A stretch of 64,000 nucleotides of DNA from Marinobacterium profundum (GTDB taxonomy: Bacteria > Pseudomonadota > Gammaproteobacteria > Pseudomonadales > Balneatricaceae): positions 1 to 64,000 of the forward strand of contig NZ_BCNS01000211.1 of assembly GCF_001528745.1 (NCBI RefSeq), in the 5' to 3' direction. The notes beneath the pieces are model-generated. The model saw nothing but the letters and a program-made list of their open reading frames with translations. It made no database searches and was not told the origin of the DNA. Below are positions 20,156-28,432 of the stretch, piece by piece; positions within the stretch are counted from its first letter, which is position 1; each line of letters begins with the position of its first letter. Both the position numbers and the translations under genes were made by a program.

Positions 20156-20593
20156 TCAGCCCGCAGGGGCCGACACCGATGCGGGGGCAGACATATATTT
20201 CAGCAGCTGCTGACGAATCTGCGGCGGGATCGAGACTTTGCCCACCCGGTCGCCAATGGCGCTAAAACACAGCACCAGCTGCGCATCCAGAATGGACTCA
20301 CCGGCACACCAACCGCTGATCTTGATCTCAAACGAGCTGTCGCCGACCCGCAGACACGAGAGCAGCAACCTCAGCCGATCCGACTGGCGACAGGGTTTCG
20401 AGAAGGTGATATTGAGATTCACCGTCGGCACACCGGCACCGAAGCGCGCCTGCATATCGCGAAAGGCAAACCCCATGGCCTGAAACCAGTCTTCCACCGT
20501 ATCATTCAGGATCTCCAGATAGCGCGGGTAGAATACGATTCCGGCAGGGTCACAATGTCTGAAGCGAATGACTTCTTCCTTCTGAAAAACCAT
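20156..20593 (-). CDS. Acyl-CoA thioesterase, 4-hydroxybenzoyl-CoA type
   Basis: A 145-residue hot-dog-fold protein with the 4-hydroxybenzoyl-CoA thioesterase signature HCDPAGIVFYPRYLEILNDT, including the catalytic Asp. It should hydrolyse an aromatic acyl-CoA. Placed between a MarR regulator and the TRAP/iorAB genes, it could release arylacetate or benzoate from the CoA ester made by IorAB, recycling CoA, or remove dead-end esters. The substrate is inferred from context only. Confidence 0.88.
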   Translation of the reverse strand: MVFQKEEVIRFRHCDPAGIVFYPRYLEILNDTVEDWFQAMGFAFRDMQARFGAGVPTVNLNITFSKPCRQSDRLRLLLSCLRVGDSSFEIKISGWCAGESILDAQLVLCFSAIGDRVGKVSIPPQIRQQLLKYMSAPASVSAPAG

Positions 20594-20625
20594 AGCGTTG
20601 TCCTGTATGCGTTAATTCGAAAACC

Positions 20626-21069
20626 CTATCGGGCTCTGTCTTTCAGAACCCGACTCATCAACACCAGCTGACGGTGCAGCTCACCCATATCTTCGTCACC
20701 CAGGCCGCCCAGCACCTCGGTAATCCAGGCCTTGTGGACGGCGGCCATGCGCTCGAACCTGTCGCGCCCCAATGGCGTGAGGCTGATCAGCTTGACGCGT
20801 CTGTCGTCCGCCTGCGCCTGGCGCTGTACCAGGCCATCACGCTCCAGCCGATCCACCACCCCGGTGATATTGCCGTTGGAGACCTTCATCCATTGCGACA
20901 GGGCTGACATTTTCTCCGTGCCACCGGCGTGCTGCAGTGCGGCCAACAGGTCGAACTGCGGCAGGGTGACATTGAACTCTTTCAGCAGCAGGGCACGCAG
21001 CTCCTGTTCGATCAGGGCGGTGTTGGACAGCATCCGAAACCAGGTTTTCAGTGAAAGTTCGTCTCTCAT
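20626..21069 (-). CDS. MarR family transcriptional regulator
   Basis: A 147-residue winged-helix regulator with the MarR core (LPQFDLLAALQHAGG, MSALSQWMKVSNGNITGVVD, DDRRVKLISLTPLGRDRFE). It leads the thioesterase-TRAP-dehydrogenase-iorAB run on the same strand, 32 bases before the thioesterase, so it is the likely local repressor. MarR proteins of such clusters typically sense an aromatic acid or its CoA ester; that is inference here. The AT-rich stretch just upstream (21125-21205), with two GGTTAAA copies, is the probable promoter/operator. Confidence 0.9.
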   Translation of the reverse strand: MRDELSLKTWFRMLSNTALIEQELRALLLKEFNVTLPQFDLLAALQHAGGTEKMSALSQWMKVSNGNITGVVDRLERDGLVQRQAQADDRRVKLISLTPLGRDRFERMAAVHKAWITEVLGGLGDEDMGELHRQLVLMSRVLKDRAR

Positions 21070-21257
21070 CAGCCTCAGCTCCCGCCAGCCCGCACCGCGC
21101 CCCGGCTGTTAGCCTTGCGGTGCTCCTGCGGGAATCTCCTTTGTGGTTAAATAATTCATACGTTAATATTTTAAGGTTAAAGTATCTAGCTAAAAATACA
21201 CTCCACTCTTACTCCAGGAGAGCAAGAACGGAGCGCCCTGGCCATGCGCAGCACGGC

Positions 21258-22277
21258 TTAGCTGGCGGAAAATTTCTCGAAATACACCTGGCAGTTCGCC
21301 ATGGCCCGCTGATCCAGCCACTGCTTGACCGCTTCGACCATCGGCGGCGGCCCGCACAGATAAGTATCCACCTCGCCGTCGTTGAAATGACAGTCCTCGA
21401 ACAGGTCCGTCACCACGCCAACGGGGCCCTGCCAGTCTTCGCTCTCCCGCATCACAATGCGGTGATAGCTGAAATTCGACAACCGTTCGGCATAGCGCTG
21501 CAGACGTTCCAGCTCACACAGGTCCTGCGCCTGGGTCACGCCATAGAACAGGGTCACCGGCTGGGTGCAGGCGCCAGGGTCTGCTGCCATCTCGTCCAGC
21601 ATACCCAGGAAAGCCGAGAGTCCGGTGCCACCGGCCACCAGCACCAGCGGACGGCTCACCTTGCGCAGGTAAAACGCGCCCAGCGGCGCCTTCAGCCGGA
21701 TGCGATCCCCAGGCGCTGCCCGCTCGCGCAGGTAATCACTCATGGCTCCCTGGGGCAGCAGCCGAATCAGGAACTGCAGACCGTTGGTCGCATTGGGCGC
21801 GCAGGCGAATGAATAGGAACGCCACTCATCGGTACCCGGCACCTGTACATGGGCGTACTGCCCCGGCAGAAAGTCGAGTTGCTGATCCAGTGAAGCCGCA
21901 TCGATATGCACGATGGCGGTGGAGTCGGACAGCTGCTCGACGCTCTGCACCACAGCCTCAACCTCCAGCGGTCCGGCCGAGGTGCAGAGGGTCGATTCAA
22001 AGTCGAACTTTACCGCGCAATCGGAACTGACCCGCATCTGGCAGGCCAGTACCGCGCCCCGCGCCAGATCGGCCTCGGACAGCGCATCTTCATCCACGTA
22101 ATCCAGGCTGTAGTCGCCGGACTCGCAGGTGCCCTTGCAGGTGGCGCAGACGCCTTCGCGACAATCCACCGGCAGCGTGATGCCCTGGCGCAGCGCAGCA
22201 TCCAGCAACGGCTCGTTGGCATTAACACCGACGAAATGGGTCCGTCCGTCGGTAAAACTCAAGGCTACTTTGTGCAT
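21258..22277 (-). CDS. antC: Anthranilate 1,2-dioxygenase reductase component
   Basis: Passes electrons from NADH to the AntAB oxygenase. The 339-residue protein has an N-terminal plant-type [2Fe-2S] domain (CREGVCATCKGTCESG, then LACQ), a FAD domain with RSYSFA, and an NAD domain (LVAGGTGLSAFLGML, TYLCGPPPMVEAV). The layout matches AntC/BenC. Because the upstream oxygenase is clearly AntA-like, anthranilate is favoured over benzoate. It is the last gene of antABC, 39 bases after antB. Confidence 0.94.
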   Translation of the reverse strand: MHKVALSFTDGRTHFVGVNANEPLLDAALRQGITLPVDCREGVCATCKGTCESGDYSLDYVDEDALSEADLARGAVLACQMRVSSDCAVKFDFESTLCTSAGPLEVEAVVQSVEQLSDSTAIVHIDAASLDQQLDFLPGQYAHVQVPGTDEWRSYSFACAPNATNGLQFLIRLLPQGAMSDYLRERAAPGDRIRLKAPLGAFYLRKVSRPLVLVAGGTGLSAFLGMLDEMAADPGACTQPVTLFYGVTQAQDLCELERLQRYAERLSNFSYHRIVMRESEDWQGPVGVVTDLFEDCHFNDGEVDTYLCGPPPMVEAVKQWLDQRAMANCQVYFEKFSAS

Positions 22278-22316
22278 AACGCACCCCCTTGTTTCTGTCC
22301 GTCACTGGCGTGCCGA

Positions 22317-22805
22317 TCAGACGTGATAGAAGTCCAGTACGTGGCGAATCTTGTCGTTCAGCAGGACCACCTGCTTCCTGCGGATGCGAAAGCTGTCGCC
22401 CTCGGCCCGCAAGCGGTATTCGACCCGCCCAAAGAACACCTCAGCCTCGCCAAAGCGGTAGAAATGGGTCGCCCAGTTGGCCTTCACCAGCCAGCTGCCA
22501 TCATCCTGTGGCTGTGCCTGTACATTGCTGACCTGGTGCAGGGTGCGGGGCATGGGGGTACAGGCCGCCGATTTGCCGGTGCGAATGCGGAATACCCTAT
22601 CTTCAAGCCCGGCACGGCTCGGGTAGTAAATCAGCGACATTTCCCGCTTGGGGTTGGTGGTGTGGACATGCTCCGACTCCCACTGCGGCATATGGAACTC
22701 GGCGTCCTCGTCAAACAGCGCCAGGTATTCATCCCACTGCTGATGGTCACAGAGCTCGGCCTTCTGGTACAGAAACTGCTCAATGCTGTGCAAGGTCGGG
22801 TTCAT
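22317..22805 (-). CDS. antB: Anthranilate 1,2-dioxygenase small subunit
   Basis: A 162-residue beta subunit of a ring-hydroxylating dioxygenase (cone-shaped NTF2-like fold). It contains family segments EQFLYQKAELCDHQQWDEYL, the DED region (LFDEDAEFHMPQWESEH) and a C-terminal IRRKQVVLLNDKI. It is structural, pairing with AntA. The start overlaps the antA stop by one base. Confidence 0.94.
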   Translation of the reverse strand: MNPTLHSIEQFLYQKAELCDHQQWDEYLALFDEDAEFHMPQWESEHVHTTNPKREMSLIYYPSRAGLEDRVFRIRTGKSAACTPMPRTLHQVSNVQAQPQDDGSWLVKANWATHFYRFGEAEVFFGRVEYRLRAEGDSFRIRRKQVVLLNDKIRHVLDFYHV

Positions 22806-24205
22806 CAGTTGCTCTCCTCTGCCTGGCGGGTCTTGGCGGCCAACCCCTGCAGCAGGTAGCGCTGCCAGGTGGAATGCTGATTCACGTACAGGCCTTCCTG
22901 GGTAAATTCGGTGCCGGTCAGCACCGGCCTGATACCCAGCGCTTCGGTGTTGGCCGTGGGACCCGTGACCCAGTTTTCACAACCGCGGGAAATATCGCTC
23001 CAGCGCTCGGCGCGGCCCTGGAACCCCTTCTGGGCTTCGCGGAATTCCACCAAATCATCGGGGGTTCCCATGCCGGACACATTGAAAAAGTCTTCAAACT
23101 GGCGGATGCGGTTCTCGCGGTCGGCGTCGGACTCATTTTTGACACCCAGGCACAGGCTGTGCACCTCGGTCTTGTTCCAGGCCACGGGCCGCACTATACG
23201 TAGCTGGGAGCTGATCTGATCCATAAAGAACAGGCTGGGGTAGATATTGAGGTTGCGCAGTCGATGCATCATCCACTGGGCCCGGGCCTCACCGAACTCT
23301 TCCACCAGGCGCGGCATGACGCTGGCATAGCCGGGGCGAACTTCCGGGTTGGGCATGTCGCTGAACAGAATGGTGTGACCGTTCTCGAACGCAAACCAGC
23401 CGTCATCGGTATCCTTGTCGCCGGCACCCAGCTTGCTGTAGTCGAGCGTCTTGCTGTTGTCCGCAGATTCCTTCTTGGACTCTTCCTGCTGACGATGCTG
23501 CACCGTGGCGACGTAGTTGTAGTGCACAGTGCTGACGTGATAACCGTCCAGCCCATTTTCGTTTTGCAGCTTCCAGTTACCATCGAAGGTGTAGGACGAG
23601 GCCCCCGGCAGCACTTCCAGCTCAGCCGTCGCAGACTGCGCCACCATCATGTCAAAACCGATGCGGGCATCACCGAGGAAATCCTCCAGCGACACATCAG
23701 ACTCGGTGTTGAGGTTGATAAAGACAAAACCCTTGTAGCTGCTGATCAGCGCCTTGCGCAGCCCGCGGCTGGTCTTGTCAAAATCCTGCGGATACTCGTC
23801 CGGCGCCTTGACCTTGACCAAGCGTCCATCGGACTTGTAGCACCAGGCGTGGAAGGGGCAGGTGAAGGTGGACTGGTTGCCCTTGCACACCCGAGTCAGA
23901 GTCGCGCCGCGATGCTGACAGGCATTGACCAGCGCGTTCAGCTCGCCCTTGCCATCGCGGGTAATGATCATGGGCTGGCGCCCGGCCTGCATGGTAAAAA
24001 AGTCGTTTGCATTGGCAATCTGACTTTCGTGGCAAGCAAAGATCCAGGTGTTCTCGAAGATCAGCTCCATTTCCAGGTCAAACAGCTCCTGGTCGGTAAA
24101 CATTTCCCGCGCTATCTTGAAAACACGCTCATTCGGGCGAAAATCAAGCGCACCTTCAATCTGTTCCCGCCAGGCGTTCAGCTTTTGCGTATTATTGTTG
24201 CTCAC
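22805..24205 (-). CDS. antA: Anthranilate 1,2-dioxygenase large subunit
   Basis: Catalyses deaminating, decarboxylating dihydroxylation of anthranilate to catechol. The 466-residue alpha subunit has the Rieske motif CQH at 96-98 and CPFH at 116-119, and the mononuclear iron site NGLDGYHVSTVH with bridging Asp220 and ligands His223 and His228. Long stretches (FTCPFHAWCYKSDGRLVKVK, YHVSTVHYNYVATVQHRQQ, VSGMGTPDDLVEFREAQ) agree with pseudomonad AntA as I recall it, more closely than with BenA. It is the first gene of antABC, transcribed away from the AraC regulator gene at 24494. Confidence 0.96.
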   Translation of the reverse strand: MSNNNTQKLNAWREQIEGALDFRPNERVFKIAREMFTDQELFDLEMELIFENTWIFACHESQIANANDFFTMQAGRQPMIITRDGKGELNALVNACQHRGATLTRVCKGNQSTFTCPFHAWCYKSDGRLVKVKAPDEYPQDFDKTSRGLRKALISSYKGFVFINLNTESDVSLEDFLGDARIGFDMMVAQSATAELEVLPGASSYTFDGNWKLQNENGLDGYHVSTVHYNYVATVQHRQQEESKKESADNSKTLDYSKLGAGDKDTDDGWFAFENGHTILFSDMPNPEVRPGYASVMPRLVEEFGEARAQWMMHRLRNLNIYPSLFFMDQISSQLRIVRPVAWNKTEVHSLCLGVKNESDADRENRIRQFEDFFNVSGMGTPDDLVEFREAQKGFQGRAERWSDISRGCENWVTGPTANTEALGIRPVLTGTEFTQEGLYVNQHSTWQRYLLQGLAAKTRQAEESN

Positions 24206-24292
24206 AGTCTTGCCTCCAATCGCGGCCAGTTCGAGCCTGTTTCAGCCCGCTCATTCAGTGCCACCATGAAACCAGACAGCAGGGATACTGAG

Positions 24293-24327
24293 CTATCCCG
24301 ATATCCTGCGAGCTTTATCCGTTTTTT
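24293..24327 (-). promoter_or_regulatory. Paired TATCC operator-like motif upstream of antA
   Basis: TATCC boxes start at 24294 and 24316 (22 bases apart), with a third TATCC between them at 24302, and the second is followed by GTTTTTT. This is the same layout as 11902-11936 upstream of dctP2. It lies in the 288-base divergent region between antA and the AraC/XylS regulator, the expected place for an activator site. Confidence 0.6.
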
Positions 24328-24493
24328 CACCCCGGTGTATAAAACTAAAAAACAGACACACCACAGCGCTAACGCGGCTGGAAAAAAGCGGCAGGATTGA
24401 CGTCTGCGCAGAGAGGGTGGTACCTTTGCGAGATGCTACGCGACGACATTTAAAAATACGATATCGATAGAAATCAGACTAAGGTAACGCGCT

Positions 24494-25507
24494 ATGCTGG
24501 GTATTCATAATCTGGTCGAAGGCCGTACAAAGGATACTATCAGCACAGAAATTCTTGATGCTGAGGCTGCAAGATCATGGATGGAAAGCATTTGTGGCCC
24601 GCACTACTTAAAAGTAAAAAACAGTAACTCCATTCGATTTCGCCACGTCGGAAATATATTAACATCCACGACAACCGCTATTGGCCACATTGAATATGGT
24701 ACCGATGTTACCGTCGAAATCGATGACTTGCACAGTAGTTACAGTATCAGCTTGCCGGTCAGCGGTTTTCAGGCACTGGAAGGCCCAAGCCTGCAGGCAC
24801 AATCGGATATAACCCGTGGCGTTATTATCTCTCCGTCCACCGCCTGCCGCCTGCATATCAGTGGAAATTGCCGCAAGACACTGGTTCGAATATCCCGCCA
24901 GGCCATGGAAGCAGGGCTGGAAAGCCTGCTGCGACGCCCGGTAACAGAGCCGTTGATTTTCCAGACACAAATGGATGCCGCCATAGGCGCCAACAGCGCC
25001 TGGTGGCGCACCATCCGGCACATTGAAAACGAACTGCGAAGTATCAACGGCCTCTACAACAGCTCGCATTTTATCCGTGAAATGGAACAGGCGTTGATCA
25101 AGGGGATTATTGTTTCACAGCCCAACAATTACTCCCAGGCGATTGAACAGGCAAGCTGCACCTCGATGCCAGCCTACCTGACACGTACTATCGAATTCAT
25201 CAAAAAACATGCCCATGACGATATCAGCATTGAAGATATCGAGCAGGCCGCCTGCGTTTCACGCAATAAACTCTATAACGACTTCAAGAAATATGTCGGT
25301 GAGCCGCCAACATACCACCTTAAAAGAATTCGACTGGAGGGCGCACGCCAGGATATTCTGACGGATAATGCCAACGAAAATATATCCTCTATTGCGATGA
25401 AGTGGGGTTTCTCGCACCTCGGACGTTTCTCTGTGGATTACAAAAAACAGTTCAATGAGTCACCCTCTGAAAGCATTCAACGTATCAAGAAAGCAACATC
25501 ATTCTGA
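24494..25507 (+). CDS. antR: AraC/XylS family regulator, AntR-like
   Basis: A 337-residue activator with an N-terminal effector domain of the AraC-binding type 2 kind (about residues 50-200: YSISLPVSGFQ, RGVIISPSTACRLHISG) and two C-terminal helix-turn-helix motifs (ISIEDIEQAACVSRNKLYND, ISSIAMKWGFSHLGRFSVDY). Divergent placement next to antABC makes it the likely anthranilate-responsive activator. Its coding sequence is visibly more AT-rich than its neighbours, perhaps a sign of separate ancestry. The symbol rests on context. Confidence 0.85.
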   Translation: MLGIHNLVEGRTKDTISTEILDAEAARSWMESICGPHYLKVKNSNSIRFRHVGNILTSTTTAIGHIEYGTDVTVEIDDLHSSYSISLPVSGFQALEGPSLQAQSDITRGVIISPSTACRLHISGNCRKTLVRISRQAMEAGLESLLRRPVTEPLIFQTQMDAAIGANSAWWRTIRHIENELRSINGLYNSSHFIREMEQALIKGIIVSQPNNYSQAIEQASCTSMPAYLTRTIEFIKKHAHDDISIEDIEQAACVSRNKLYNDFKKYVGEPPTYHLKRIRLEGARQDILTDNANENISSIAMKWGFSHLGRFSVDYKKQFNESPSESIQRIKKATSF

Positions 25508-25525
25508 AAATCATAATTCAGCACT

Positions 25526-25554
25526 AATAAGGCCGACAATATGTCGGCCTTATT
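25526..25554. terminator. Bidirectional terminator between antR and the channel gene
   Basis: A perfect 13-bp stem (AATAAGGCCGACA at 25526-25538 and its complement at 25542-25554, loop ATA). A/T-rich arm ends give short U-tracts either way between two convergent genes. Confidence 0.85.
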
Positions 25555-25574
25555 GAATAACACTTAAAATATAC

Positions 25575-26468
25575 TCAAAAGGGTAATGCGGCCTTAATCC
25601 AGAAGGCGTCACCCTCGGGTCTGTTTTCAACCGCCATTTCCTTTTGGTACTTGGCGGTTACAAAAAATCCTTTGCCATTATCGAACTTGATTGACGGGCC
25701 TATGGCAAACGCCTGCCCCTCATTACCGATATCCAGCCCATTGAGCTTATCGCTGCTGACCTGTCGGTAGGCATAGCCCCCCAGGCCAAGCACCCAGCCG
25801 GGGCCAACCCCATAGCCCAGCGCATAATCGAGATGCAGCTCCTGGCCCGACTGGTAGCCCGTGGCGTCATTTTCGAAGTTGTAGTCATACATCAACTTGA
25901 GGCCCCAGTTAACGCCTGCCGGGTTGATATGGGAGGCGGCATATACAGCCTGCATCGACCAGTAGTTGCGTCCGATATTGGCCAGTTCTCCGGTTTTGTA
26001 GCTGCCGGTTGGCGCAAATATATCGACCCCCACCGCACTGTGCAGGCTGGCGCTGTGGTGGTAGGCCAGCAATGCGGTCAAATCCAGATCACCCGCACCG
26101 CGGGCGCTGTCGCTCATGCCATTGACAGAAACATCCAGATCAACCAGCGGCAGCAACGCCGCATACACCAACTGGCCACCCAGCAAACTTTGGTCCGTCA
26201 CCCAGAGCAGTCGAGGTGCCACCACCTTGGCCCGCAGGCGAAAATCGATGGGCAAGCTGTCGCCGTCTCCATCGTTGAAATCGTCGGCCGCATAATGGCT
26301 GGCATAGATCAGCGGATAGACACCCGGCGGGGGCAAGGCGCCCACCAGGTAGTTCTCTGCCCCCATGGGATAGCTGGAACCCCCGCCTTCAGTGGCCTGT
26401 ACAGACATTGAAAAGGCGAGTGCGCCCGTCGCGAGGCCAAGACCTGCGCGCGTCAAATATGTCTTCAT
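25575..26468 (-). CDS. Outer-membrane channel, SphA/MetA-like (phenol degradation family)
   Basis: A 297-residue beta-rich protein with a signal peptide (MKTYLTRAGLGLATGALAFS, ending VQA). It shows alternating aromatic strands (LHLDYALGYGVGPGWVLGLG, FFVTAKYQKEMAV) and ends in Phe (WIKAALPF), as outer-membrane barrels do. Proteins of this family accompany catabolic clusters for hydrophobic aromatics; uptake of indole or a related aromatic is inferred. The start at 26468 gives a proper signal peptide; a frame open to 26528 adds 20 atypical residues. It follows iifD on the same strand by 130 bases. Confidence 0.82.
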   Translation of the reverse strand: MKTYLTRAGLGLATGALAFSMSVQATEGGGSSYPMGAENYLVGALPPPGVYPLIYASHYAADDFNDGDGDSLPIDFRLRAKVVAPRLLWVTDQSLLGGQLVYAALLPLVDLDVSVNGMSDSARGAGDLDLTALLAYHHSASLHSAVGVDIFAPTGSYKTGELANIGRNYWSMQAVYAASHINPAGVNWGLKLMYDYNFENDATGYQSGQELHLDYALGYGVGPGWVLGLGGYAYRQVSSDKLNGLDIGNEGQAFAIGPSIKFDNGKGFFVTAKYQKEMAVENRPEGDAFWIKAALPF

Positions 26469-26554
26469 GATGATGTATCCGATTTTTCTTATTGAGTCAG
26501 CTGACCGCGGCCCCACGAGGGTCGGCACACGGACAGGCTGCTATGGATGGGTCT

Positions 26555-26590
26555 CGCGCTGGCCTGCGGATTGATACACAGGCCAGCGCG
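26555..26590. promoter_or_regulatory. Perfect 12-bp stem-loop between iifD and the channel gene
   Basis: cgcgctggcctg at 26555-26566 and its exact complement at 26579-26590 enclose a 12-base loop, just after the iifD stop. There is no T-run on either side, so it may be an mRNA processing or stability element, or partial attenuation, rather than a full terminator. Confidence 0.6.
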
Positions 26591-26598
26591 AATGGCGT

Positions 26599-27132
26599 TC
26601 AGGCACAGAGCTGACCGAAAGCGCCCCGGTAAAACAGTAGCGGGTCACCTTCTCGGGTGTTGAACGCTTCGACTCGTCCCACAATCAGAAGGTGATCGCC
26701 CGCGATCCGCGTGAACTCGACGCGGCACTCTAGCTGCGCCAGGCTCTCGTCGATCAGTGGAACCCCGGCCCGGCTAACGCCATGGGACACACTGGCGAAC
26801 TTGTCATCCGCAGCCCTTGCAAACTTCATCGCCAGCGCATCCTGTTGCCGATCAAGTATATTCACCACGAAGGGCCGCCCCTGCCCAAAGGCATCAAGGT
26901 TTGGGGACTTCAGCGCCAGACTCCAGAGAATTAGCGGCGGGTCCAGCGACAGCGACGAGAAAGAGTTGGCAGTAATGCCGATGGGTTTCCCATCTTTCCC
27001 CTGTGCCGTCACCACAGTGACCCCGGTGGCAAACAAGCCCAGGGTGTTGCGCAGCTCCCGGCTGTCGAGAATAGGTACCGCTGGCGTTTCGTCGGCTAAG
27101 GCAACGGCGGCTGGTGTCTTCAGCGTGGTCAT
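26599..27132 (-). CDS. iifD: Flavin reductase of the indole monooxygenase, IifD-like
   Basis: A 177-residue flavin reductase domain protein (LRNTLGLFATGVTVVTAQ, GITANSFSSLSLDPPLILWS, FVVNILDRQQDALAMKFA, HLLIVGRVEAF). It should use NAD(P)H to reduce FAD or FMN, which diffuses to the oxygenase encoded just upstream, as StyB serves StyA. The gene starts one base after the iifC stop, giving tight translational coupling. The symbol follows the iifABCD order known from Acinetobacter. Confidence 0.88.
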   Translation of the reverse strand: MTTLKTPAAVALADETPAVPILDSRELRNTLGLFATGVTVVTAQGKDGKPIGITANSFSSLSLDPPLILWSLALKSPNLDAFGQGRPFVVNILDRQQDALAMKFARAADDKFASVSHGVSRAGVPLIDESLAQLECRVEFTRIAGDHLLIVGRVEAFNTREGDPLLFYRGAFGQLCA

Positions 27133-27133
27133 T

Positions 27134-28375
27134 TCAGGCCCCCTTTTTCAGCTGTTCGTTAACGAAGTGGTCGCAGGACTCAGGCTCCAGCCACCAGGGC
27201 ATGAAATCCGGCGGATTATTAAAGCCATTGGCAATGCTCGCTGCCAGGGCCGGCGAGCGCTGTGCTGCACCGAGCAGGTTTAAAATATGCTCGGGCGGTG
27301 GCAGCAACAGGCTATTGGTCCAGCTCACGACATCCTGGGCGTAGCGCCAGTAAGTCTCGAAGGTCTGCTGCATCCAGGCCCTATCGAAGGGCGCATCGCC
27401 GCGGGATAAGATTGCCTGCAGGTACACCCGGCTGCATTTGGCACCATTGTTGGACCCCTGCCCGGTAATCGGATCATTCACCACCAGGGTGTCGGCGATG
27501 CCTAACACCGCTCGGCCCGATGGCAGTGTTGCGACCGGCCTGCGCACCGTAGGGGCAAAACGACCAGCCAGAATGCCATTGTCGTCGGTGAGCTGCACAT
27601 CCTTGCAGCGTTCAGCCTCGCCCGGTGCATAGGTACGGATGATTTCAAGACTCCTTGCCAGGTGCTGCGCGGGACTCGATACATCCTGCCAGCAGTCCAT
27701 CGGACCGCCGGGGATACCCTCGAACACCATGATTTCACAGGGTCCGTTTAGCGTCAGAGCCGGAAACACAAAGTACTCGCCGACACCGGGTATCAGATTG
27801 AACGCCACGCGTGAATAGGGCTCAGCGGGCTCCATGCCCTGCACGTAAGTTAACGCCAGTGCCCGCTGTGGCTTGTCGAACACAGAGCGCTCGGCATCGC
27901 GCTCGAACAGCCGCACGATCTCGCCCTTGCCAGCGGCAATCAGCACCAGATCATGGGACGCCGCCAGCTCTTCCAGTTCGTCGATACCGGCATCGCGAAT
28001 CACCAACTCACCGCCAAGACGAACGAACTCATCCATCCAAACCGGCATTTTCAGGCGCTGATCCACCGATTGAGCTGGCTTGTCGAGACGCGCCGACCAG
28101 TTGATCAGCGCCTGACCGGCCCGTTCAGAATCCGGTACCGTCATGCCAATCCCCTGCACCGGCGGACAGTCGTTTTCCCAGAAGTTAATCCCCAGCGCGC
28201 GCTCCGTTTCCAGCGCATTGTCGAACATGCACTGGCTCGACATCACCCGACCTGCACTGATCTGCTCCGCTGTGCGATTGGACATCAGGGTGACCTGATA
28301 CCCCTGCTGCAACAGGCCAATCCCGGTCTGCAGTCCGGACTGACCGGCCCCCACGATAGCGATACGTCGCGTCAT
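27134..28375 (-). CDS. iifC: Indole/styrene monooxygenase flavoprotein, IifC-like
   Basis: A 413-residue two-component FAD monooxygenase of the StyA/indole monooxygenase group. The FAD site is GAGQSG at residues 9-14, with group segments VFDKPQRALALTYVQGMEP, DTLVVNDPITGQGSNNGAK and a C-terminal NPPDFMPWWLEPE. In the iif pathway this enzyme oxygenates indole at C2-C3. ATG at 28375 with GGAG six bases ahead is the start; an ATG four codons earlier overlaps that ribosome binding site. Order A-B-C-D and partners match a full iif operon. A styrene substrate is possible but would not fit the anthranilate dioxygenase alongside. Confidence 0.88.
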   Translation of the reverse strand: MTRRIAIVGAGQSGLQTGIGLLQQGYQVTLMSNRTAEQISAGRVMSSQCMFDNALETERALGINFWENDCPPVQGIGMTVPDSERAGQALINWSARLDKPAQSVDQRLKMPVWMDEFVRLGGELVIRDAGIDELEELAASHDLVLIAAGKGEIVRLFERDAERSVFDKPQRALALTYVQGMEPAEPYSRVAFNLIPGVGEYFVFPALTLNGPCEIMVFEGIPGGPMDCWQDVSSPAQHLARSLEIIRTYAPGEAERCKDVQLTDDNGILAGRFAPTVRRPVATLPSGRAVLGIADTLVVNDPITGQGSNNGAKCSRVYLQAILSRGDAPFDRAWMQQTFETYWRYAQDVVSWTNSLLLPPPEHILNLLGAAQRSPALAASIANGFNNPPDFMPWWLEPESCDHFVNEQLKKGA

Positions 28376-28432
28376 AATGATCTCCAAATATTTTTTGTTG
28401 TAAGTAACACCGAATGGCGACTGCTGGTGAGC

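Noticed and set aside
26529-26543. Further remnant of the 17-kb MITE family (cggacaggctgcta)
   Set aside because: Only about 14 bases match and the neighbouring sequence does not continue the element; chance similarity cannot be excluded.
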